NCBI GenBank assembly: GCA_019636385.1
Contig: JAHBXT010000005.1
Coordinates: 321,499 to 385,498 of the forward strand
Direction of reading: 5' to 3'
Length of the DNA stretch: 64,000 nucleotides
Source: Pirellulaceae bacterium
GTDB lineage: Bacteria > Planctomycetota > Planctomycetia > Pirellulales > Pirellulaceae
Part shown: in pieces, positions 7,919-15,692 of the stretch
How the letters are laid out: every line of letters starts with the position of its first letter
Position numbering within the stretch: position 1 is the stretch's first letter
Made by a program: the position numbers and the translations under genes
Notes under the pieces: model-generated
Databases searched by the model: none
Seen by the model: only the letters and a program-made list of their open reading frames with translations
What the model was told of the DNA's origin: nothing

Positions 7919-9373
7919 ATGAGTCGATATCCCAAAGTAGCTCAACTGCGCAGCGCCGCTCAACTCAGCCAGCGGCTGAGCGCATTAGGCGTGGAAATTC
8001 CCTGTGATCCGCAACTGCTGTCTGCCGACCAAGGGTCGCCGCTGGCTGTGCCGATACAGGTGGGCTCGTTGACAATCGGCAATCGCTGGTGCATTCATCC
8101 GATGGAGGGCTGGGACGCTCATCCCGATGGCTCGCCCTCATCATTGACGTTGCGCCGCTGGCAACGTTTTGGACAAAGCGGTGCCAAGCTGATCTGGGGT
8201 GGTGAGGCCGCTGCAGTTCAGTCTGACGGACGCGCCAATCCCAATCAGACATTGGCTACCGGAGACAATGAGGCCGGGCTACGGGCATTGTTGCAGACCC
8301 TGTGGCAAGCCCACACTGAGGCTTGCGGATCAACCGAGGGCCTAGTCGTCGGTTTGCAATTGACCCATTCGGGCAGATTTTGCAAACCGAACAGTCACAA
8401 ACAGTGGCAACCGCGCATTGCCTACCATCATCCGCTGTTGGATGCGCGAGTAGGAATCGCTGCAGACGACGACAGTTGCCTGTGGAGTGATGATGATTTA
8501 GAGCGGTTGATTGACAATTATGTCGCAGCCGCTCAGTTGGCTCGGCGCGCTGGTTTTGACTTTGTCGATGTCAAGGCCTGTCACGGATACCTGCTGCATG
8601 AACTGCTGAGCGCTCGGACGCGGCCCGGCAGATTTGGTGGAGACTTAGATGGCCGATCGCGAGTTTTGTTGACCATCGTCGATCGAATACGCAGCGAATG
8701 TCCGGATCTGTCGATTGGAGTTCGGTTAAGCGTCTTCGACACCCTGCCCTATCAGCCCGGACAGGATGTAGGCCAACCAGACAACTGGAATTGGAATGAA
8801 CCGTATCTATTTGGCTTTGGAGTTGATCCGCACAATCCACTGGAGATTGATCTGTCCGAGCCCATCCAGTTGATTGGGCGACTGCAAGCCGCAGGGGTCG
8901 GCATGTTCAATGCGACTTGCGGCAGTCCCTACTACTGTCCACACATCCAGCGTCCGGCAATTTTCCCGCCCAGCGATGGCTATCAGCCGCCTGAGGATCC
9001 GTTGGTGGGTGTAGCTAGACAGATTCGCGTCACAGCGCAGATAAAGCGAGCATTCCCGGAGCTGCCTATCGTGGGAACCGGCTATAGTTACCTGCAAGAA
9101 TTCTTGCCGCTGGTGGCTCAAGCCATCGTTCGCGCCGGCATGGCAGACTTGGTTGGACTGGGCAGGATGGTGCTATCACATCCCACCCTGCCCCATGACA
9201 CTTTGGGCGGACAACCGCCCAATCGTAAATTGATATGCAGAACATTCAGCGACTGCACCACCGCTCCGCGCAATGGACTGGTCAGCGGTTGCTATCCCCT
9301 GGATGACTTCTATAAACATCTGCCTCAGCGCGAGCAATTGCAACAAGCCAAAGTAGCCCAACCAAAGCCTTGA
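7919..9373 (+). CDS. Old Yellow Enzyme-family NADH:flavin oxidoreductase
   Basis: An FMN-binding TIM-barrel protein of about 484 aa. Family features include CIHPMEGWDAHPDGSPS near the N-terminus, KACHGYLLHELLSARTRPGR followed by FGG and GRSR in the middle (the HGYL...GG...R signature), and GTGYSYLQEF and ADLVGLGRMVLSHP near the end. Members reduce enoates, nitro compounds or flavin-linked substrates. The C-terminus keeps Cys residues (CRTFSDCTTAP...GCYP), but not in the CxxCxxxC spacing of dienoyl-CoA reductases, and the second reductase half of those enzymes is absent. ATG 7919 is preferred to the in-frame TTG at 7913. It is the third gene of the redox cluster. Confidence 0.88.
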   Translation: MSRYPKVAQLRSAAQLSQRLSALGVEIPCDPQLLSADQGSPLAVPIQVGSLTIGNRWCIHPMEGWDAHPDGSPSSLTLRRWQRFGQSGAKLIWGGEAAAVQSDGRANPNQTLATGDNEAGLRALLQTLWQAHTEACGSTEGLVVGLQLTHSGRFCKPNSHKQWQPRIAYHHPLLDARVGIAADDDSCLWSDDDLERLIDNYVAAAQLARRAGFDFVDVKACHGYLLHELLSARTRPGRFGGDLDGRSRVLLTIVDRIRSECPDLSIGVRLSVFDTLPYQPGQDVGQPDNWNWNEPYLFGFGVDPHNPLEIDLSEPIQLIGRLQAAGVGMFNATCGSPYYCPHIQRPAIFPPSDGYQPPEDPLVGVARQIRVTAQIKRAFPELPIVGTGYSYLQEFLPLVAQAIVRAGMADLVGLGRMVLSHPTLPHDTLGGQPPNRKLICRTFSDCTTAPRNGLVSGCYPLDDFYKHLPQREQLQQAKVAQPKP

Positions 9374-9407
9374 GCAGATTAACAATAGATTGTGCTTCGG
9401 CAGAAAC

Positions 9408-9431
9408 GAAGCTACCGTCGCCAGAGGGTGC
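9408..9431 (+). repeat. Dispersed palindromic element, degenerate copy 2
   Basis: GAAGCTACCGTCGCCAGAGG followed by GTGC resembles the GTAGCTACG-CC-CGTGG family. It sits in the spacer between the OYE gene and the Uma2 remnant. Confidence 0.35.
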
Positions 9432-9559
9432 ATGTCGGCCAAAGACCACCGACTGGCGACGTTGGCTACAGCAAATTTTAGACCGTCGCGCGCCCAACTA
9501 ACTGCCTTGCCTTGGTCACCGAACAGTCAAAATTGCCTGGTCCCTTGTTGCCAGCCACA

Positions 9560-9904
9560 ATGAATATTGTCGACCTGCAGCTTTCCGACCATGACATCGT
9601 GCAGCCTTATCTGGTTGTCGTAACGTGACAGCGGAAGCATATTTTGACTCCTACCAAGATCAACAGAATTCCGGATTTGGTGGTCGAAATTCTATCACCT
9701 TCGAATCCTGACCACGATCTGAAAACCAAACGCAGATTGTATGAAAGCGCCGGTATCCCGGAATACTGGATCGTGTTCCCCAACGAGCATCAGGTGTTGC
9801 AGTTAGTGCATGTTGGCGGTAGGTACGTTGGGGAACCGCTGACCGAGTCGATCTGCATGCAGGTTCAACCACGGTCGATGGTCGACCCGGCGCTCGTTTG
9901 GTAA
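9560..9904 (+). pseudogene. Uma2-family (DUF820) nuclease remnant with in-frame stop
   Basis: The frame from ATG 9560 reads MNIVDLQLSDHDIVQPYLVV, then meets TGA at 9626, then continues QRKHILTPTKINRIPDLVVE and onward to the normal Uma2 C-terminus (KRRLYESAGIPEYWIVFP). Homology on both sides of the stop shows one broken gene rather than two. The N-terminal 80 or so residues expected for the family (about 190 aa) are missing or unrecognisable upstream, and the usual Asp of YWIVDP is Phe. Reinitiation at TTG 9644 could still give an 86-aa fragment, but it would lack half of the fold. Confidence 0.7.
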
Positions 9905-10073
9905 GCTACTGGAAATCGATTCAAACAATGAACTTTTGATCGCTGCGCTCTGATCCGTATTCGCTGGTTCTCAATGCCGCCGAACTCTGATATCCTACCT
10001 GTGCATCTAGGCTGTGCAAATGTTACGCCTTATCTGCCATTACTTTTCGCCTCCTGAGTATTGGAATACTAAG

Positions 10074-10898
10074 ATGCTCCTTGACCGTCAAACCGCCAAG
10101 TCGTTGTGTACCGCCGCCGAGTTTAAGCTGTATGAAATGGCTGCCCCCAAACTGCTCGCCAGCCTGACAGTCGCTGAACTGAATGATGCAGTTAAGCGAA
10201 GCCGCACATTGCGGGATAAATGGGTGAATATGTCGCGTGCTCAGCGTCGATCTACACAGTCCGCCAAGGGGGCCAGACAGACTGCAGCCAACGCTCGGAG
10301 CGATGAAAAGGCGGCGCTGTTTGCTGAGGTCTATCGGGTATTTGTCGAGCGACGTGACAAGTTGGTGGACCAATCAGGTTCCGGTGCTGCAACCGGTTCG
10401 CAACAGGTCGTGCTACGAAAGCAAGATCGCAAGATTGTCACCCGAGCCGTCCGATCAACTGTGAAGGACGAGTTGAAGAAAGCCAAGCGTGCCGTCAACC
10501 GGACGAGTAAAGCCAAGGCGGTCACCGCAGTCGTAGAGCGGTCTACGGATGTCAACACTTCGGCAGCCAAAACGGTTGCTTCGTCCGCAGCCAAGTCGAC
10601 GGCCAGAACGGCTGGAAAATCGGCTGGTAAGAAAAAGATTGCGGCGATTTCCAGCAGTCGTAAGAAGCTGCTGGCCAAGCGGCCTGCGGTAGCCGTCAGC
10701 CAGACGGCCAAGGCAGCAGGTACCAAGACTAGAAGCAAACTGGTTGTGCCGACCGGCGCTTCGTTGGCTAGCAGCAATCGCCCCGTGGCCGCTCGCGCAG
10801 CCAAGGCACGCATCGCCCGAGGTGGCGGCAAACGAGTTCAAGCACACTTGTCAGCCAGCGGCCAGCGCTCGCAAGCCCGGCGCGACAGCAAACGATAG
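10074..10898 (+). CDS. Protein of unknown function with histone H1-like basic tail
   Basis: About 274 aa in two parts. The N-terminal third (MLLDRQTAKSLCTAAEFKLY and on to about residue 110) is a compact helical segment with a regular charge pattern (RSRTLRDKWVNMSRAQRR, EKAALFAEVYRVFVERRDKL). The rest is a long low-complexity Lys/Arg/Ala/Ser/Thr tail rich in KKA, AAKS and GKKK, like eukaryotic H1 and bacterial H1-like proteins. I recognise the N-terminal pattern as a recurrent planctomycete hypothetical but cannot name a domain. DNA or RNA binding by the tail is inferred from composition only. Met at 10074 is chosen; an in-frame GTG (10014) and ATG (10020) lie upstream. Confidence 0.65.
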   Translation: MLLDRQTAKSLCTAAEFKLYEMAAPKLLASLTVAELNDAVKRSRTLRDKWVNMSRAQRRSTQSAKGARQTAANARSDEKAALFAEVYRVFVERRDKLVDQSGSGAATGSQQVVLRKQDRKIVTRAVRSTVKDELKKAKRAVNRTSKAKAVTAVVERSTDVNTSAAKTVASSAAKSTARTAGKSAGKKKIAAISSSRKKLLAKRPAVAVSQTAKAAGTKTRSKLVVPTGASLASSNRPVAARAAKARIARGGGKRVQAHLSASGQRSQARRDSKR

Positions 10899-10940
10899 CG
10901 CGGCCGTACACCAGCCGAGACCTTTCCGTGCGCAAACTAC

Positions 10941-10997
10941 GAAAACTGAATTACGCCAGCCTTCGTTGCAAAACGGGGTGCTCGTGATTCAGTTCTC
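10941..10997. terminator. Imperfect inverted repeat between convergent genes, possible terminator
   Basis: GAAAACTGAATTACG (10941-10955) pairs with CGTGATTCAGTTCTC (10983-10997), allowing two G-U type mismatches, with a 27-base loop. It lies between the ends of the H1-like gene and hflC. There is no T-run, so a terminator role is tentative. Confidence 0.3.
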
Positions 10998-11060
10998 TCG
11001 GCGTAGTGAGGCATCAGGAAATGATTTGCCAGACTACGTCTATCAAATCACAGTCAATTC

Positions 11061-12035
11061 TTACTTGGATTGAGAGATGTTTTTCAGAAACTTAAAAATG
11101 TCGCTGCCCGTAGTGAGAATCAGCGTGCTGTCCTGGTCTAACATTTTCGGGTAGGTTTCCATCGTCTTGCTGAACTCATAGAATTCGATCGACTGTGCAT
11201 TCTGATTGAAAGCGTTGGCGTAGATTTCGGTAGCTTTAGCATCCGCTGCCCCTCGAATCTCTTGGACCGCTTTATAGGCCGTCGATTCGATTTCCAGCAG
11301 GTCTCGTTCTTTCCTACCTGATATTTTGGCGGCTTCGCCTGCCCCTTCGCTACGAAACCGCTCGGCAATCTGTTGGCGTTCGCTGATCATTCGTAAAAAT
11401 ATTTGCGACTGAACGCTTTTATTGTAGTTGATGCGTTTGAATCTCACGTCCAGCAGTTCGACGCCAAAGTCTTTTAGCTTGTTGGCAGCATTGACGAGGA
11501 TTTCCTGCTCTAACTTTTCTCGTCCAGCCGAGATGGGATAGAGTGTCCCCATGCTACCGGGCAGATCTCCCAAACTGCTATCCTTGGCAGGCTGACGATC
11601 TTTGGTGGTGCGAATAACCTCAATCAATTCATGTTTGGCAATCGTGTTGCGAGTTTCGCTGCCCAGGATGTCGTCCAGTCGAGACTGCGCGCTGCGTTCG
11701 TCTCGTAGTCGCAAGTAAAACTGTGTCGGATCAACAACGCGCCAGCGTGCGAACGAGTCGACAATGATGTAGGTTTTGTCTTTGGTAGGCATTTCATTGG
11801 GACGACCATTCCATTCAAGAAATCTTTTCTCGATGCGAATGACCTTCTGTATGAAAGGAAGTTTGGTGTGGATGCCAGCGTCGGTGATCGGTTCGCCCAC
11901 AGGTCTCCCAAACTGCGTAATGATTGCTTGCTCGGTTTCGGAAACGGTGTACAAGCCGCCTCCCATAACGTAGATGGCGGCCAGCAAACCAACAAGGACT
12001 AGCGGTAAATGCATTTTGTTCAAAGTGGACCTCAA
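11061..12035 (-). CDS. hflC: HflC-like SPFH protein
   Basis: An integral membrane prohibitin-like protein that, with HflK, forms a large complex modulating the FtsH protease. An N-terminal transmembrane segment (LPLVLVGLLAAIYVMGGGLY) is followed by the SPFH domain (TVSETEQAIITQFGRPVGEP) and a C-terminal coiled coil with the typical ERFRSEGAGEAAKISGRKER. The frame begins with TTG overlapping the hflK stop as TTGA, which suggests translational coupling; ATG 12014 is the alternative but leaves only one residue before the membrane span. The length of 324 aa is normal. Confidence 0.9.
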   Translation of the reverse strand: MRSTLNKMHLPLVLVGLLAAIYVMGGGLYTVSETEQAIITQFGRPVGEPITDAGIHTKLPFIQKVIRIEKRFLEWNGRPNEMPTKDKTYIIVDSFARWRVVDPTQFYLRLRDERSAQSRLDDILGSETRNTIAKHELIEVIRTTKDRQPAKDSSLGDLPGSMGTLYPISAGREKLEQEILVNAANKLKDFGVELLDVRFKRINYNKSVQSQIFLRMISERQQIAERFRSEGAGEAAKISGRKERDLLEIESTAYKAVQEIRGAADAKATEIYANAFNQNAQSIEFYEFSKTMETYPKMLDQDSTLILTTGSDIFKFLKNISQSK

Positions 12036-13039
12036 TTACCGCTGGTGGGAAGCTGGAGTAATGGCAGGATTTGACTGGCCTGTTCGTCAAGAATGATCTT
12101 CTTGCCCATTTTGGGCAATACTTCGCTCATCGTTTCGACATAGATGCGGCGCTTGGTCACTTCGGGGGCTTTCAAGTATTCGGCCAAAACGGCCTCAAAG
12201 CGCGAAACATCGCCTTGAGCTTCGTTCACCCGCTTAATCGCATAACCCTCGGCCGCCTGAATCTTCTGTTTGGCTTCACCACTGGCTCGGGGGACCACCT
12301 TGTTGTATTCGCCATTGGCGACATTAATCATTTGCTCGCGTTCTTGCTGAGCTTGATTGACTTCGTTGAACGATGCCTGAACCGACTCTGGTGGATCGAC
12401 ATCTTTTAACTGTACCTGGTCAATGCTCAGCCCTAATTGGTACTTGTTGGTTAGATTCTGTAAGCGACTGAGCGCTTCGGATTCGATTTCCTGTCGGCCA
12501 ATCGTGATCACTTCGTCGACCGTGCGATCACCGACAACGGTTCGCATCACCGCCTCGGATATGTGCCGCAATGTGTCGTCTGGTTCGCGTACGCTAAAAA
12601 GGTAGTCTCTGGGTTCAAGAATTCTATATTGAATAATCCACTGGACATTGGCAGCGTTAAGATCTCCTGTAACCATACTCCGTTCAAAATCCTGTTCGTT
12701 TGAGGATTGCCAGCGATTGGTAGCCCCCTCAGTGCTGAAACCGAATTCCTGCTTCATTTGCCGCTTGACCGGTACAATGTTCACTCGATCGACCCCGAAA
12801 GGCAGCTTGAAACGCAAGCCCGAATCTACCGTTTTGATGTATTTGCCAAATCGCTGCACAACTCCCTGCGATTCGGCTTGTACCGTATAGAGCGAGGTCA
12901 GCAGCCCCGAAATCACGATCACCACTGCGGCCAGAAGCATGAGGGCTCCACGATTCTGTTCGAGAGCCTTCCAATCAATTCGCTCCCAATCAAACCGTCT
13001 CCAGTCGAATTCGTTCCGATTCCTGCGATTGGACTTCAT
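12032..13039 (-). CDS. hflK: HflK-like SPFH protein
   Basis: Partner of HflC. The cytoplasmic N-terminus has an unusual repeat of aromatic and charged residues (FDWRRFDWERIDW), then a membrane span (ALMLLAAVVIVISGLLTSLY), the SPFH domain (ESQGVVQRFGKYIKTVDSGL) and a coiled coil with NEVNQAQQEREQMINVANGE, the HflK signature region. Met 13039 (MKSNRRNRN) follows an AGGGAAG ribosome binding site; an in-frame start at 13078 would add 13 residues. It is the first gene of the two-gene operon. Confidence 0.9.
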   Translation of the reverse strand: MKSNRRNRNEFDWRRFDWERIDWKALEQNRGALMLLAAVVIVISGLLTSLYTVQAESQGVVQRFGKYIKTVDSGLRFKLPFGVDRVNIVPVKRQMKQEFGFSTEGATNRWQSSNEQDFERSMVTGDLNAANVQWIIQYRILEPRDYLFSVREPDDTLRHISEAVMRTVVGDRTVDEVITIGRQEIESEALSRLQNLTNKYQLGLSIDQVQLKDVDPPESVQASFNEVNQAQQEREQMINVANGEYNKVVPRASGEAKQKIQAAEGYAIKRVNEAQGDVSRFEAVLAEYLKAPEVTKRRIYVETMSEVLPKMGKKIILDEQASQILPLLQLPTSGN

Positions 13040-13992
13040 CGTTCTTGACTTCCCTAAATCGTGTATCCCAATTACCAAATGGTAAGCCGCGCTGCAAACT
13101 CATGGACATATCTAAGCCAGTTTGCAGACGCTGGATAGATAGCCTAGGTCAGGAATTGACGCAAAGGAAGCTGGACCGACAGGAAAACTAGACCCATAAG
13201 CCCCATCAAGCACCTGTCCAGCGCGATTCTAGCTGTATTAACGCGCTAAATACTTAAAGCCGCTGAGCACTTGCTGAAAAAACCTTGCAGCCGTGCCAGC
13301 TAGGGTAATTGCCATGGCTCAACGACTGCCCGTCGCATGACTGGTTTCAGCCGCTGGAATCCGAATCGACGGATGTCTTATCGCGTAGTTGCCAGTGGAT
13401 GCATACGTACAAAGTGGCTAGAGTCGAGCTTTCGCTACTTGACGATTTTGGACATGGACACGGTGACATCGGCGCACGGGACACATTTCTTTGGGCAAAT
13501 CTAAAACTCCGCATACGTGTAACGCCGTTTAAAGAAAGATTGATTGCCGCCCTAGTCTGGCAATATCAGTTGCCAATTGCAACTGGCAATAAGAAAAACT
13601 TCGCCCGCGCAAGTCTAAAAGTTGTAAATCCATTTGAGGAGACTGTGTGTCTCCCTTATCGGCAGTCCAGCAGCCCCCACCATTAGTTAGTAACGTTAGC
13701 GGACAATATTCGAGCACCGGCGGCGCCGTAAACCTGAATTTCAAAAACCACCAACACCGGCGCATCGCCACAAAAAAACAAGGAACTTACAGTCTGGCTG
13801 TAAAGTCGGCTCCTCATGGCGTGGAAGTAAACCTTACCGTGCCGGCGGGGATAGTGGTAATCACAGTTCGCAAGTGGCGCGCTTTTGTGCAAATTACACT
13901 GAATCCGCTTCTTCGCTTATGCAACTTACTTTGATTAGGTGTCATTCAGTCCTAGTATATTCTTCGGCCCTGCAACTACTCGCACGGCAGTC
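13040..13992. other. Gene-poor region between hflK and the PEP-CTERM gene
   Basis: No convincing gene is seen. The open frames here have no recognisable motif or ribosome binding site. The stretch holds one copy of the 76-bp repeat (13593-13668) and, just before it, three alternating hexamers TGGCAA (13558), TTGCCA (13570) and TGGCAA (13584). Confidence 0.5.
13593..13668 (+). repeat. 76-bp direct repeat, copy A
   Basis: It aligns without gaps to 15287-15362 with 62 of 76 identical bases by eye. Conserved cores include GACTGTGTGTCTCC and TTATCGGCA. The pair flanks the PEP-CTERM gene in the same orientation. Confidence 0.75.
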
Positions 13993-14904
13993 TCAGCGGC
14001 TCGCGCGAGTCAGGGGTCTTCGCCAAACCGCCAGGCCGAGGGCAATGATCGCCAAACCGCTGCTGGCGGGCTCTGGTACGGCGTGGGCGAGAATCCGTCC
14101 GGTGAGCGAACCGGCGATCTGAACTCCCTCGATATCGAATACCAAAGGTATGTTGATCAGTTGTTCCAATTGATGAATACTTGGAGAAAACTGGCGATAG
14201 CTGACGGTACCGGTATTGGTCTTCTGACCGAGCAGCCCATAACCGGTCAAGCTAGCCCCTCGAGTGTCGACTAGATACTGTTCAGTGATATTACCTACAG
14301 TGACTGAATTGCCATCGATGTCGAGAAACCCGGACTCGATCCCAAAAGTGCCGCCTGTGCCGACCAGTGCGCCGTCAGACTCAGAGAGTGCGATCCACCC
14401 ACCGGTAGCATAGCTCACATCGCGGAGCGCAAGAAATCCTGCAGTAACATTGAAGAGGAGAGAGTTGTAATTAATACGAAGGGCGAAAGCTACAGGTGCC
14501 CCGCTGGTGTCTGTGTACTGGCCACCCGGATTGTTGGTGTTGGTGGCCGTGGGTTCGAAAGCAGCCGGGTTTGGGCGAAAACTTCCAAATTCAACTGCGT
14601 GGATCGATTGAGAATCCGGGAGGTAGATTAACGTACTTGTCTCCACATCAAGTTGTGTCGAAAATGTTCCCGCAATTTGAGACGCCCGACCGCCAGCATC
14701 AGACCAGTTGGAGTTGTCGGGGTTCCGTAAGCGAACGTTCACGGCGATCCCATTGATCGTCAACCCCGTGTTCAGCGGTAAATTGAGTCTGACGTAACTC
14801 TGCTGAGAATCGAGGGTCCAGTTCAGCAAAGCAGCCGGTGCCTGAGTCGACAAGCTGATCGAGACTAAAAGAAGCGCACTTAAAAACAGAACTCGAGTGT
14901 ACAT
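13993..14904 (-). CDS. PEP-CTERM sorting-domain protein
   Basis: A secreted protein of 303 aa with an N-terminal signal peptide (MYTRVLFLSALLLVSISLST, cleavage near APA). The C-terminal sorting signal is VPEPASSGLAIIALGLAVWR with a short basic tail, that is, the PEP motif, a hydrophobic helix and Arg. Exosortase cleaves such tails and attaches the protein to the surface or exopolysaccharide. The body is a beta-rich, Ser/Thr/Asn/Gly-rich domain (LNWTLDSQQSYVRLNLPLNT) with no named family. No exosortase gene or polysaccharide cluster is in the window. The gene is isolated, flanked by two copies of a 76-bp repeat about 400 bp away on each side. Confidence 0.88.
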   Translation of the reverse strand: MYTRVLFLSALLLVSISLSTQAPAALLNWTLDSQQSYVRLNLPLNTGLTINGIAVNVRLRNPDNSNWSDAGGRASQIAGTFSTQLDVETSTLIYLPDSQSIHAVEFGSFRPNPAAFEPTATNTNNPGGQYTDTSGAPVAFALRINYNSLLFNVTAGFLALRDVSYATGGWIALSESDGALVGTGGTFGIESGFLDIDGNSVTVGNITEQYLVDTRGASLTGYGLLGQKTNTGTVSYRQFSPSIHQLEQLINIPLVFDIEGVQIAGSLTGRILAHAVPEPASSGLAIIALGLAVWRRPLTRASR

Positions 14905-15692
14905 TGACCACCCTCCAAAAAATTCGATGACAGCAAATCAGCGGGTTCTGTACATTGTTTACAGGATAATCCTACCGATTACAGGTAACTCGCTGACACA
15001 CAATTCTCCAGTTGCAGTCGACACTTTTCCTGACGCATACTTGCCGGAGCCCAGTCAGGGGCGAACTCCTATATACCAAATCTCGGATGAGGTTCAAGAA
15101 TTTTATGGCATTCAAGATCCTTTAAAGCCAATTTTCGGGAGACTATCAGCCTTTGAGTTTCCAGCGACCTCAGTCCTGTGGCGGCCTAGTAACCTGGGTT
15201 CACGTTCCGAGCGATACGACTCAACCTGTCAGCGAGCGCCTAAAAGGTCCAGTTAGAGTCGCATTGAGAGAGGGCCTGTTAGACGAGAAAGACCTCGCTC
15301 GCGCAAATCTTAAAGTTGCAAATCCGTTCGGCTCGACTGTGTGTCTCCGTTATCGGCACTCCTGCGGTGTCATGCCGTGCCCTTGGCCCAGCGCTCGATG
15401 CCTGCCGGACCTTTGGCACCGACGATAATCGCGCAAGTGCAGATCACGACCCGATCGGTCAATGTGTGTTCGCGATTCTAGGTGTTTCTGGGATCGGACA
15501 AGCTTTCGAAGTTCTCAGTGAGCAGTTCAAGTTGCACTGTACTTGAATGGGACATGATTGGCTCTTCGGTAAGTCAATCAGCCACACAGCTTCCACGGTC
15601 CTCGCGGTCAGTATATCTTCGCTTTGCAGTGTGATGAATCCTGGCGTTGGAAGGGAGCTGGAAGTCGAAATGAATTACTTGGCCGCCAAGCC
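14905..15692. other. Gene-poor region between PEP-CTERM gene and giant gene A
   Basis: This region is upstream of the PEP-CTERM gene and downstream of the first giant gene. The plus-strand open frames look spurious: composition changes along them and no domain is seen. It holds copy B of the 76-bp repeat. No minus-strand frame that could be an immunity gene for the giant RHS protein was found. Confidence 0.5.
15287..15362 (+). repeat. 76-bp direct repeat, copy B
   Basis: Second copy of the element at 13593-13668, about 82% identical by eye, with no indel. If both were coding in the frame shared by their open reading frames, 9 of 25 residues would change for 14 base changes, so the conservation looks like DNA rather than protein. 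Confidence 0.75.

Noticed and set aside
10331..10847. Minus-strand frames opposite the H1-like tail
   Set aside because: They are mirror products of the Lys/Ala codon bias; the plus-strand gene has the better N-terminal domain.
13309..13686. A 125-codon plus-strand frame over repeat copy A
   Set aside because: No ribosome binding site or motif, and the part shared with copy B is less conserved as protein than as DNA.
13593..15362. Integron attC sites around the PEP-CTERM cassette
   Set aside because: The 76-bp repeats lack the GTTRRRY and RYYYAAC core pairs and the long imperfect stem expected of attC, and no integrase gene is in the window.
14897..15428. Plus-strand frames between the PEP-CTERM gene and giant gene A
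   Set aside because: Mixed composition, no domain, and overlap with the promoter side of the PEP-CTERM gene and with repeat copy B.
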